Shown: piece after piece, positions 43,367-51,760 of the stretch
Numbering within the stretch: the stretch's first letter is position 1
Layout: every line of letters begins with the position of its first letter
Assembly: GCF_951230135.1 (NCBI RefSeq)
Contig: NZ_CATNVC010000011.1
Location: 1-64,000, forward strand
Direction: 5' to 3'
DNA: 64,000 nucleotides
DNA from: Butyricicoccus sp. Marseille-Q5471
GTDB lineage: Bacteria > Bacillota > Clostridia > Oscillospirales > Butyricicoccaceae
Program-made: the position numbers and the translations under genes
Notes under the pieces: model-generated
What the model saw: the letters and a program-made list of their open reading frames with translations, nothing else
What the model was told of the DNA's origin: nothing
The model's database searches: none

Positions 43367-44176
43367 ATGATTGAAAATCGGTTTAAAGACAAGGTGTTTA
43401 TTATTACCGGCGCTGCCGGAGGCATTGGACTTGCCGCCGCGCGCCGCGCCGCCGCAGAGGGTGCAAAGCTGGTTCTCGCCGACCGGAAAGACGAGATGAG
43501 CAAAACCGCCCTAAGCGAGCTTCAAAAAATCACTCCGGAGGTCACATTTCTGATTCTGGATCTTTCTTCAGAGGAAAACTGCAAAAAACTAATTGAAACC
43601 GCCTGGAACAAATATGGCCGCATTAACGTGTTGGTGAATAACGCGGGCATTACCGGCATGCCGGCACCGGTGCACAGCATGAGCACCCCTATGTTTGTGG
43701 AGGTCATGTCCTGCAACGTGTTCAGCACATTTTTCTGCTCGCACTACGCGCTTGCCCGCATGATAGAGCAGGGCGGCCACGCGTGCGTCGTGAACGTATC
43801 CTCGGTTGCGGGTCTGACCGGCTTTCCCGGACATTCCGCCTATGTGACGTCCAAACACGCCTTAAGCGGTCTGACCAAAAATATGGCGATGGACTACGCC
43901 AAGTACGATATTCGGGTCAACGCGGTCAATCCCGGCACAACCGATACCCCGATGTACCGCGAGGCACTCGCGTTTCTTGCTAACAAAAAAGCGTCGGCAA
44001 GCGAAACACAGGTGGATTTGGACAAGGCGGTTTGTCCGCCTAAAATGGTATCTGCACAGGCCAGAATTGCGAGTGTCGAGGAAGTGTCTAACGTAATTCT
44101 GTTTCTGGCAAGCGACGAGGCAAGCAATATGACCGGCACCACCGTCCCTGTTGACGGGGGATTTGTGTGCTTCTGA
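43367..44176 (+). CDS. Short-chain dehydrogenase/reductase (SDR)
   Basis: The 269 residues are a classical SDR: T-G-A-A-G-G-I-G at 14-21 (TGxxxGxG cofactor loop), NNAG, the catalytic Ser region VNVSSVAGLTG, Tyr159 and Lys163 (YVTSK), and the C-terminal TGTTVPVDGGF. It oxidises or reduces an alcohol/keto substrate with NAD(P); the substrate is unknown. AAGGAGG is 10 bases before ATG 43367. A strong terminator follows at 44236. Confidence 0.92.
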   Translation: MIENRFKDKVFIITGAAGGIGLAAARRAAAEGAKLVLADRKDEMSKTALSELQKITPEVTFLILDLSSEENCKKLIETAWNKYGRINVLVNNAGITGMPAPVHSMSTPMFVEVMSCNVFSTFFCSHYALARMIEQGGHACVVNVSSVAGLTGFPGHSAYVTSKHALSGLTKNMAMDYAKYDIRVNAVNPGTTDTPMYREALAFLANKKASASETQVDLDKAVCPPKMVSAQARIASVEEVSNVILFLASDEASNMTGTTVPVDGGFVCF

Positions 44177-44235
44177 GTGTGCGAAACAGCTCTCGCACAC
44201 TCAATATTGTCCATCCAATGCAACCCAATTAAGCA

Positions 44236-44272
44236 AAAGCCGCCGCAAAGCGCTATGCGGCGGCTTTGTTTT
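44236..44272 (+). terminator. Terminator of the SDR gene
   Basis: AAAGCCGCCGCA and TGCGGCGGCTTT pair around an 8-base loop, followed by GTTTT. Confidence 0.8.
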
Positions 44273-44525
44273 GCGTACTCTGCTTGCGCGGCATAACAGC
44301 GCGGGAAGCATGCCCCGCCCTTTCTCGCAAACGTATTCGTTTGTAAGAGAGTAATATTTCTCAAGCTTACATACTCGATAAATTACACTCATTTATACGA
44401 CTATATCCATTTTTATTCCAAAATTCTTATATGACAAAATTTTAGAGCAAAATTTGTCGCTGTTGTATAAAACAAGGGGATTCCAAGCAAATTTCAATAA
44501 TAAAGCAACTTTTTGCGTCACAAAT

Positions 44526-44539
44526 CGCAAACGTTTCCG
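44526..44539. promoter_or_regulatory. LacI-type palindrome upstream of the metallophosphatase
   Basis: CGCAAACGTTTCCG is symmetric around the central CG at 12 of 14 positions. Operators of LacI/CcpA-like proteins have such a central CG. Confidence 0.4.
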
Positions 44540-44685
44540 ATAAATCAATTACCCTAATTTTGTCGAGATTTATTTCGTGTTTTTTTGTCTGCTTTCCTGT
44601 GTTATCATAAAAAACAGATTCCAAAAAGCACCCTTTGAGAGAGAAGAGCGCACAGGAATCCGAAGGAAGAGGAGGAGTAAATCAG

Positions 44686-47600
44686 ATGAAGAAGCAACTC
44701 AAACGCATACTTTCCGCACTGCTTGCGACAGTGCTGACAGTAAGCACTGCCCCACTGTCTCTGGCAGCAGATTCGAATCCGGCATTTAAGAACGGTCCGT
44801 ATCTGTTGGTCCCGAAGACCGACAGCATGGTCGTCGTGTGGGAATCAACAGCCAAGGCGGACGCTACCATTGCGTTCGGCACCGATGAAGCCACGCTCGG
44901 CAACCCCATTGCGGTACAGGCAGACGCAACCGCGCCCGAATTCCAGGGCGCCAAGATGAACCTGTATCACTATAAGCTGAGCGGCCTGACCCCCGGCACC
45001 CGTTACTACTACGAGGTCAAGCTCGCGGGCGGAGAAAGCTGCAAAGCTAGCTTCAAAACGCTGGAAACCGATCCGGAAAGCGTCAACCTGATGTCGCTGT
45101 CCGACTCACATATTTTCGCAACACGCGATGAACTGGACGCGGCTGTCAAGTCCAACGATCCGGCGTTTCTGATTCACTGCGGCGACCTTGTGGAAGGCAC
45201 AGGCGCACAGGCGGAGCAGTTCAGCTTCTGGTTCAAGGGGACGACCGAGAATGACTTTATCCATTCCTATCCGGTCGTTTACTCAAGCGGCAACCACGAT
45301 CAGGGCGGTGATTTCTATAACGCCTATGTCTACAACATTCAGGATGCAGAATACGGCGCGGAAGTCAACGGCGACAGCTCGTTCAACTACGGCGGCGTAC
45401 ATATTACCCTGATGAACAGCGCACCGTGGGGTCTGTATCAGATGAACTCCGAGGCAACCGGCAACACGGCGGATGCTTCCACCATCGAAACAATCAACAA
45501 GGCGATGGCATGGCTGAAAAAGGATTTGGCGAGCGAAGCGGCAAAGAATGCTGACTTCCGCATCCTGACCATGCACCACCCGAAGTCTGACGCCTACACC
45601 AACCGCTATATTCCGGCAATCGCCGAAGCAGGCAAAGTGGACCTCATGCTGGCGGGACATACCCACAGCTACCTGCGCACAGTTTCCGACGATCCGGCAA
45701 TCGGCGCGAGCACGGTATACCTGACCCATCAAGATGCACGTACCAACAGCAAAAAGGGTGATTTCTTCCACATTACCGTCAATCGCGGCGAAGGCGTGCT
45801 GACGGTGGACAACTTCGGCCGCGACGGCGCGGCAGCGGCATCCAAGCTTGCAAACGAGACCAAAATCGCCAAGGACAAGCAGGTGCTGTCCTTCTCCGAT
45901 ATCTCCATCACCCCGAGCGAGGTGCTGTATAACGACAAGGTAACGATCAAGGCCACCGTAACAAACAACGGCAAGGGCATTGCGGCAGCGGCGATTCCGG
46001 TTGTCGACAACGGAACCACCCGTTACCTGTACAAGTTCGGCGGCGAAGTTAAGATTCTGGAGCCGGGTCAGTCCGCCACCCTGTCAGGCACGCTGGATAT
46101 GACCACGCTGGGTCAGCACACGCTGTCCCTTGCCGGCAAAACAACCAATGTTAACGTCAAGTACCGTACCGCAACCTTTTCGTATGATAACGTGCGCATC
46201 AAGCAGGGCACGGGCGAGAAAAACGACATCAACAGCAACGTCATCAGCCTGAAGGCAGATGTCACCAACATCGGCAACGAAGCCGGCATGGCGGCAACTG
46301 AATTCAAGATTGACGGCAAAACCGTGGCAGCCAAGAGCTACGCGCTGCAGTCCGGTGAGAAAAAGACCGCGGAGTTCACCTATACCTTCGATAAGGCAGG
46401 CGAATATCAGGTGACCGTCGGCACGGCTGCTCCGCGCACTGTGTATATTGAAGGCTCGATTCAGGGCATGCCGATCATCAAGGACAAGTCCGGCAACGGC
46501 AACGATGCTTACCTGCATGGACAGCCTGAACTGGGCACCGACGATCAGGGACACCAGACCGTGATTTTTGACGGTCTGCGCGACTACATCGAAATTCCGG
46601 ACAACGGAGGCTATACGGTCACCGATGCTATGACCGGCATGGTTTGGGCAGATCTTCCCTCTGCGGGCACAACCAAGGGCGGCGTCAGCGAGCTGACCGA
46701 GCAATACACCGACGGCAAGGGCGTTGTGGCCGACCACAACCCGCTCATGCTCAAGGGCATCGGCCTTGGCTGGGGTACACCGTACCTGTTCCGCATCGCA
46801 GTACGCGAGACCGGAAAGGTCACCTACGGCGTATGCTTCTACGATGACAACGGCGAATTTAGCTGGAACGACGGCAGCGACGACAAGGCGGGCATCCAGA
46901 AGGATACCTGGGTGCAGTATACCAGTGCCTTTAACTTTGCCACCGGCGGCGATTCCTATCAAAATGGCTACAACAGCGCACACGTTGACCAGCCGCCCTT
47001 CGATGCGCCGGTCAAAAACTACGAGGGCGTGCCGATGTACATCGGTCTGGGCTTCAAGAACACACTGCTGACCGGACGCAACCGCGGTATGTATCACACC
47101 ATGCTGCCGGGCGCGGTTTCTCAGGTTCGCTTCTACACCACCAAGGTTTCCGCACAGGAAAACGACGCGGTGCGCACCAATCCGACCGTAGCAGGCGCTT
47201 CGGCAAAGGATCTGAAAATCTGGCTTGATTTCGACAGCAAAAACATCGTGACCACCGGCACGCACACCACCGAATGGACTTCGGTCACCGCAGCACCGAC
47301 CTCGCTGTCCTATGATGCGGCATTTGCCGGCAAGGCCTCCATCAAGGCGACCGTACAGACGTCGGATGATGGCAAGACCGTCAAGGAAGCCAAGGAATAC
47401 ACCCTCCAGAGCGGTGCGGACACTCTTGACCTGACCGCACTGGGCAGTGCCAAGTATGTTCGTGTGCTCACGACCTTCGTATCTGACCTCAACAGCACCC
47501 AGTCGAGCGTGCCCGTACTGAATGAGTATGTTCTGACCGCCGGCACGGTCAAGCGTTGGAATACGCTGGTTGACTGGCAGGCCGGTACATTTGCCAACGC

Positions 47601-48234
47601 GGCAGGCCACCAGTCTGGTGACGTTTACCGCGACCACGCGGCAGACTTTGACGACTATTCCGGTGCGGCAGATACGCCTGATTCCGTCGGCTTTACGGAC
47701 ATTGCAGGCCACTGGGCCAAGGACGCCATCGGCTATGTAACCGAAAACGGCCTGTTTAACGGCACTTCGGGCGTAACCTTCTCTCCGGATGCCGGCATGA
47801 CCCGCGCGATGTTCGTCACCGTACTCGGCCGCCAGGCCAATGCCTCCTCGGCAGCCGCCAAGAGCAAATTTACAGACGTTGCGGCGGATGCTTACTATGC
47901 AGGCTATGTTGCATGGGCGGCAGCGCAGGGCATTGTCACCGGCACGGATGACACACACTTCTCCCCTGACGAACTGGTCACCCGCGAACAGATGGCGGCG
48001 ATTCTGCAGCGCTATCTGGATGTAACCGGCGTCAAGCTGGAAGCCGGCAGCAGTCAGACCGGCTTTGCTGACAGCAGCGCGATTTCGTCCTACGCGGCGG
48101 ACGCCGTTGGCAAAATGCAGGCCTGCGGCCTGATTAATGGCAAGGAAAACAACCGTTTTGACCCGCAGGGTACTGCAACTCGTGCAGAAGTTGCAACGAT
48201 TCTGCAGCGTTTCGCTCAGAAAATCGCAAAATAA
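44686..48234 (+). CDS. SLH-anchored metallophosphatase, purple-acid-phosphatase-like
   Basis: The 1,182-residue product starts with a signal peptide (LSALLATVLTVSTAPLSLAA) behind GGAGG. A fibronectin-like N-domain of purple acid phosphatases (about 30-130) precedes a metallophosphatase domain with DSH (about 140), CGDLVEG (about 165), GNHD (about 203), HHP (about 299) and GHTH (about 328), all metal ligands. Two CARDB-like domains, a LamG-like region (DGLRDYIEIPDNGGYTVTDAMTGMVW) and three SLH domains (about 1000-1182) follow. It should cleave phosphoesters at the cell surface. It uses the same wall anchor as the giant surface protein. Confidence 0.92.
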   Translation: MKKQLKRILSALLATVLTVSTAPLSLAADSNPAFKNGPYLLVPKTDSMVVVWESTAKADATIAFGTDEATLGNPIAVQADATAPEFQGAKMNLYHYKLSGLTPGTRYYYEVKLAGGESCKASFKTLETDPESVNLMSLSDSHIFATRDELDAAVKSNDPAFLIHCGDLVEGTGAQAEQFSFWFKGTTENDFIHSYPVVYSSGNHDQGGDFYNAYVYNIQDAEYGAEVNGDSSFNYGGVHITLMNSAPWGLYQMNSEATGNTADASTIETINKAMAWLKKDLASEAAKNADFRILTMHHPKSDAYTNRYIPAIAEAGKVDLMLAGHTHSYLRTVSDDPAIGASTVYLTHQDARTNSKKGDFFHITVNRGEGVLTVDNFGRDGAAAASKLANETKIAKDKQVLSFSDISITPSEVLYNDKVTIKATVTNNGKGIAAAAIPVVDNGTTRYLYKFGGEVKILEPGQSATLSGTLDMTTLGQHTLSLAGKTTNVNVKYRTATFSYDNVRIKQGTGEKNDINSNVISLKADVTNIGNEAGMAATEFKIDGKTVAAKSYALQSGEKKTAEFTYTFDKAGEYQVTVGTAAPRTVYIEGSIQGMPIIKDKSGNGNDAYLHGQPELGTDDQGHQTVIFDGLRDYIEIPDNGGYTVTDAMTGMVWADLPSAGTTKGGVSELTEQYTDGKGVVADHNPLMLKGIGLGWGTPYLFRIAVRETGKVTYGVCFYDDNGEFSWNDGSDDKAGIQKDTWVQYTSAFNFATGGDSYQNGYNSAHVDQPPFDAPVKNYEGVPMYIGLGFKNTLLTGRNRGMYHTMLPGAVSQVRFYTTKVSAQENDAVRTNPTVAGASAKDLKIWLDFDSKNIVTTGTHTTEWTSVTAAPTSLSYDAAFAGKASIKATVQTSDDGKTVKEAKEYTLQSGADTLDLTALGSAKYVRVLTTFVSDLNSTQSSVPVLNEYVLTAGTVKRWNTLVDWQAGTFANAAGHQSGDVYRDHAADFDDYSGAADTPDSVGFTDIAGHWAKDAIGYVTENGLFNGTSGVTFSPDAGMTRAMFVTVLGRQANASSAAAKSKFTDVAADAYYAGYVAWAAAQGIVTGTDDTHFSPDELVTREQMAAILQRYLDVTGVKLEAGSSQTGFADSSAISSYAADAVGKMQACGLINGKENNRFDPQGTATRAEVATILQRFAQKIAK

Positions 48235-48251
48235 GCAAATTACATCAAAAC

Positions 48252-48294
48252 AAGAGCGCCCCGACCGGAAAACCACTGGTCGGGGCGCTCTTTT
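48252..48294. terminator. Terminator after the metallophosphatase
   Basis: AAGAGCGCCCCGACC and GGTCGGGGCGCTCTT form a 15-bp stem, with TTTT on the plus strand. It can also end the convergent LysR gene. Confidence 0.85.
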
Positions 48295-48319
48295 ATCTTC
48301 CTCTTCAAAGCGATTTTCC

Positions 48320-49180
48320 TCAATTTCCTTCGCCTTCCAGAACTGCGACCCATCGCTGCGCGCTGCTGTTTTTCAGATAGACATAGTTCATCTCACGCAG
48401 GATTGGCGACGCGTTCAAATAGAACACATCCAAGTTCTGTGTGCTTTCGGCTACCGCCTGATAGACAAACGAAATGCCCAGTCCCGCTGCGACCAGCTGT
48501 GTGGTGACCGCAAAGCTGCTGACACAGCAGACCGAACGGAAGCTGTCAATGGCGTAATTGCTCTGCTCCAATAGCTGCTCCAATACCGCACGCGTACCGG
48601 AGCCTGACTCTCGAACCACCAGTGTTTCCGCGAGCAGCTCCTCTATCGAAATTTTGCGTCCGGCAAAGGCATGTCCTTTCGCGCAAATTCCGACAAAGGG
48701 TTCCTGCCGGTAAAGCTTTGCGCCGTATGCCGTACGGTCGAAAAACCCTTCAATCAACGCAATATCCAGTTCGCCGCGGTCAAGCAGCTCCAATAAGTGC
48801 GCTGTATTATCCACCAGCAGCGAGGGTTGGTAGACACCCTCCTGCCACAGTTGTACAAAGCGGGTCGGCAGTATATACTCCCCAATGGTTTTCGTAGCGC
48901 CGATGCGCAGGATTTCCCGCTCGTGCACTGCTGCGATTGCACGCTGCACTGTTTGCTGATCGTAGCGGGCGGATCGGGCATATTCCTCCAGCAATTTGGC
49001 TGCATCGGTTTTGGCCAGCGAGCGGCCGTCATAGGAGAACAGGCGGCAGCCGTAGACACGCTCCAGATAATGAATGTGCTGCGTTACCGCAGGCTGCGTC
49101 ATGTTCAGTTGCTCGGCCGTTATCCGGTAATTCATAATTTCGCACAATTTTAAAAACGTATCCATGCGGTAATCCAGCAT
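48320..49180 (-). CDS. LysR-family regulator, divergent to YeiH
   Basis: The start is ATG 49180 (MLDYRMDTFLKLCE), with AGGTG upstream; a TTG lies 12 bases before. The 286 residues have the LysR helix-turn-helix (NYRITAEQLNMTQPAVTQHIHYLERVYGCRLF) and a substrate-binding co-inducer domain (GATKTIGEYILPTRFVQLWQ; LVVRESGSGTRAVLEQLL). It faces the yeiH gene across 106 bases with the usual LysR layout, so it probably activates it, as YeiE does for YeiH. Confidence 0.9.
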   Translation of the reverse strand: MLDYRMDTFLKLCEIMNYRITAEQLNMTQPAVTQHIHYLERVYGCRLFSYDGRSLAKTDAAKLLEEYARSARYDQQTVQRAIAAVHEREILRIGATKTIGEYILPTRFVQLWQEGVYQPSLLVDNTAHLLELLDRGELDIALIEGFFDRTAYGAKLYRQEPFVGICAKGHAFAGRKISIEELLAETLVVRESGSGTRAVLEQLLEQSNYAIDSFRSVCCVSSFAVTTQLVAAGLGISFVYQAVAESTQNLDVFYLNASPILREMNYVYLKNSSAQRWVAVLEGEGN

Positions 49181-49227
49181 TGCACACCTCAATAAATTTC
49201 GCTTATCGGTTCATTATATTTAATAAT

Positions 49228-49256
49228 TTTACTTTATCACTATTGCGCGGTAAAAT
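49228..49256 (+). promoter_or_regulatory. Promoter of yeiH
   Basis: TTTACT (49228-49233), a 17-base spacer and TAAAAT (49251-49256) lie in the AT-rich lysR-yeiH intergenic region. Confidence 0.6.
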
Positions 49257-49286
49257 CAAATCAATTCATACAAAGGGGAATAAAAA

Positions 49287-50330
49287 ATGAGAAAACTTGA
49301 ACGCGTAACTGCGGTGATTCCGGGTTTTGTCGCCGCGCTGTTGGTTGCGATTGCTGCAATCTGGATTGAGAGCCTGCTCCCGATTCCACTCATCGGCGCA
49401 TCTGTGCTCGCCCTGTTCATCGGCATGGGCATCAACGCCTTCTGGAAGCCGGTTCGAATTGCCAGCGGACTGCAATTCACCTCGAAAAAAGTGCTCAAAT
49501 TTGCAATTATCCTTTTGGGGGCATCGTTAAGCATTGATACGATTTTAAATATAGGGCGGATGTCCTTGGTTGTGATGTGTTTTACGCTACTGACCTGCTT
49601 TGGCGGCGGTTATTTCATCGGCCGGGCACTGGGCATCAACTGGAAGCTGTCCAACCTGATTTCCGCCGGAACGGGCATCTGCGGGGGCAGTGCCATTGCC
49701 GCCATCTCCCCTGTCATTGAGGCGAAGGATCGCGATATTGCCTATGCCATGTCCGCAACGTTTTTATTCGACATGGTGATGATTCTGCTGTTTCCTCTGA
49801 TGGGGCGCTGGCTTGGCTTGAGCGACGTCGCCTATGGTCTGTGGTCCGGCACGGCTGTGAATGACACATCAAGCGTTGTTGCAGCCGGATATGCTTTCAG
49901 TGAAGCGGCCGGTGATTTTGCAACAATGGTAAAGCTCACCCGAACGCTCTCCATTATTCCGGTGGTCATCATCTTTGCACTGCTGAATGCGCATATTAAG
50001 AAAAAGGAGGCTCTCGCCGCAGGAAACGGAGCAGACGCATCTGGCGCACACGAAAAAGTGCGATTTACCGCGTTGATGCCGTGGTTCATCGTAGGTTTTC
50101 TCGCACTGGCAGCGGCAAACAGCGTGGGCATGATTGCGCCGGAACTTGCTGCAGCAGCAAAGGAACTGAGCAAATTTCTAATGGTTGCCGCCCTCGGGGC
50201 GATTGGCCTGAATACCAGCTTTTCGGAAATGCGCAAATCCGGCCCTGCACCGATGCTACATGGGTTTATCATCTCTGCGCTCGTCGTCATTGTAGCCATT
50301 GCGGTTGAGTACTGCATGGGCATCGTGTAA
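49287..50330 (+). CDS. yeiH: YeiH-family transporter (UPF0324, putative sulfate exporter)
   Basis: The 347 residues have about ten membrane helices. KVLKFAIILLGASLSIDTIL, GRALGINWKLSNLISAGTGICGGSAIAAISPVIEAKD and DTSSVVAAGYAFSEAAGDFATMVKLTRTL are the conserved YeiH/YeeA motifs. Members are described as putative exporters of sulfur compounds or other small anions; the true substrate here is not shown. ATG 49287 has AAAGGGG upstream. Confidence 0.9.
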   Translation: MRKLERVTAVIPGFVAALLVAIAAIWIESLLPIPLIGASVLALFIGMGINAFWKPVRIASGLQFTSKKVLKFAIILLGASLSIDTILNIGRMSLVVMCFTLLTCFGGGYFIGRALGINWKLSNLISAGTGICGGSAIAAISPVIEAKDRDIAYAMSATFLFDMVMILLFPLMGRWLGLSDVAYGLWSGTAVNDTSSVVAAGYAFSEAAGDFATMVKLTRTLSIIPVVIIFALLNAHIKKKEALAAGNGADASGAHEKVRFTALMPWFIVGFLALAAANSVGMIAPELAAAAKELSKFLMVAALGAIGLNTSFSEMRKSGPAPMLHGFIISALVVIVAIAVEYCMGIV

Positions 50331-50336
50331 CAGAAA

Positions 50337-50372
50337 AAACAGCACGTATTGAACCGTCAATACGTGCTGTTT
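50337..50372. terminator. Bidirectional terminator between yeiH and the chr genes
   Basis: AAACAGCACGTATTGA and TCAATACGTGCTGTTT form a perfect 16-bp stem with a 4-base loop. Confidence 0.85.
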
Positions 50373-50385
50373 GCTTACGTTTGGC

Positions 50386-50958
50386 TTATCCTGCTGCAAA
50401 GGATAGCGCTATCCCAACCGCCGCGCTAGCGGCAATGTAGGTGACCGGATGCTTTTTCAGTTTTCGGATGAGGATAAAGATCAGTACAAAGTAAAGGATT
50501 TTTCTCCAGTGAAACAAGTCAGTCATCCGATGGCCTTGCGCGAACGCCGAAAGGTTGAGCAAAGACATTTTGATCACGTCATATCCCGCCACAGCAATCA
50601 GGCCGGTCACCGCGGGGCGCATGCCATAAAACATGCCTTCAACCAAGGTGCTGCGCCGAAATTTCTGCAAATACTTTGCGGCAATGCACACAATTACAAC
50701 GCTCGGCAACACTTCACCCACGGTTGCCGCGATACCGCCCGCCAGACCCGCGACATGATACCCCACATAGGTTGCCATATTGATGCCGATTGGCCCGGGA
50801 GTGGATTCCGAAATTGCAATCATATCGGTAATCAGCGCTTCTGAAAACCATCCGGTCTGCACACTTAGATGCTGCAGGAAGGGCAGCGTTGCCATCCCGC
50901 CGCCAACCGCAAACAGTCCGATTTTGAGGAATTCGCAGAATAGTCTTAGATAAATCAC
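50386..50958 (-). CDS. chrA: CHR-family transporter, second half-size subunit
   Basis: The 190 residues have the CHR repeat motif FLKIGLFAVGGGMATLPFLQ and ESTPGPIGINMATYVGY followed by about five membrane segments. It is the partner of the half-size gene just upstream, 3 bases apart. Short CHR proteins act as pairs and are often annotated as chromate transporters, though many probably carry other anions. Confidence 0.88.
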   Translation of the reverse strand: MIYLRLFCEFLKIGLFAVGGGMATLPFLQHLSVQTGWFSEALITDMIAISESTPGPIGINMATYVGYHVAGLAGGIAATVGEVLPSVVIVCIAAKYLQKFRRSTLVEGMFYGMRPAVTGLIAVAGYDVIKMSLLNLSAFAQGHRMTDLFHWRKILYFVLIFILIRKLKKHPVTYIAASAAVGIALSFAAG

Positions 50959-50961
50959 GAA

Positions 50962-51498
50962 TCACGCCCCCTTATGCTTCACTGCGGCAACGCCGATGAC
51001 CGCTGCTGCAATGACAATCAGGATGGGAGAAACGTCGAAAAACTCCATTGCGCAGAATACCGCGATGCATAGCACGGCTCCCAAGCCATCCTTGACGCCC
51101 TTTTTCCACAGGCCAATCACCGCATCCAGAATCAGGGCCGCCACACATACCGATATGCCTGCAAATGCATTGCGCACCATTGGATTATCCTGAAAATTCG
51201 TCAAACAGGCGGCAATAAACGTCATGATGATGACGCACGGACTGACTACGCCGAGCGCAGCAGCAATCGCGCCGGGCACGCCGCGATGCATTCTTCCGAT
51301 AAACACCGAAACATTGACCGCGATAATGCCGGGCAGACCTTGGCTGACCGCAAAATAGTCCATGACATCTTCGTTTGAAATCCAGCCGCGCTTTTCAACG
51401 ATTTCGCGCTGCAAAATCGGCAGCATGGCATATCCGCCGCCGAACGTAACGGCGCCCATCTTAAAAAACGTTCGGAAGATTTCCCAAAGTTCTTTCAT
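50962..51498 (-). CDS. chrA: CHR-family transporter, first half-size subunit
   Basis: The 178 residues have the CHR motif FFKMGAVTFGGGYAMLPILQREIVEKRGW and SQGLPGIIAVNVSVFIG with about five membrane segments. It is translated first, from an AGAGGGGGA ribosome site, and the second subunit follows after 3 bases. Chromate export is a family annotation, not shown here. Confidence 0.88.
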   Translation of the reverse strand: MKELWEIFRTFFKMGAVTFGGGYAMLPILQREIVEKRGWISNEDVMDYFAVSQGLPGIIAVNVSVFIGRMHRGVPGAIAAALGVVSPCVIIMTFIAACLTNFQDNPMVRNAFAGISVCVAALILDAVIGLWKKGVKDGLGAVLCIAVFCAMEFFDVSPILIVIAAAVIGVAAVKHKGA

Positions 51499-51672
51499 GT
51501 TTTCCCCCTCTGTTTACCGCTTATCTGCCCGGTCGATTGCATTTCCTTCCTACAATATGCTTCCTTTCCGCTTGCTTCATGCACCTCCCATCGTTTTTCC
51601 CGCAGATTGCCGCATGCATTTTTTCGCCGTTGCTGTTCAGCGCCGAAACACGCCCCGAAAAAGGTATTATAG

Positions 51673-51701
51673 TTGCGATTCCGGCAAAAATCACGTATAA
51701 T
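51673..51701 (+). promoter_or_regulatory. Promoter of the ABC-F gene
   Basis: TTGCGA (51673-51678), a 17-base spacer and a perfect TATAAT (51696-51701) stand about 60 bases before the start codon. The rest of 51499-51672 shows no gene. Confidence 0.75.
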
Positions 51702-51760
51702 AAAATTCTATTCTATACGCTCTGCTGCCTCAGCCAGAAGCGTGATACTAAGGAGACGGC

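Larger units (their letters stand above)
44177..44685 (+). other. Non-coding stretch upstream of the SLH metallophosphatase
   Basis: It contains the SDR terminator (44236-44272), then an AT-rich segment (44380-44600) with no gene, an imperfect repeat GACAAAATTTT/AAAATTTGTC (44432-44460), the LacI-type palindrome at 44526-44539 and the GGAGG ribosome site of the phosphatase gene. Confidence 0.5.

Noticed and set aside
46084-48276. 730-codon open frame on the minus strand
   Set aside because: It is antisense to the SLH metallophosphatase, whose domains, signal peptide and ribosome site are clear. The antisense product shows no family features.
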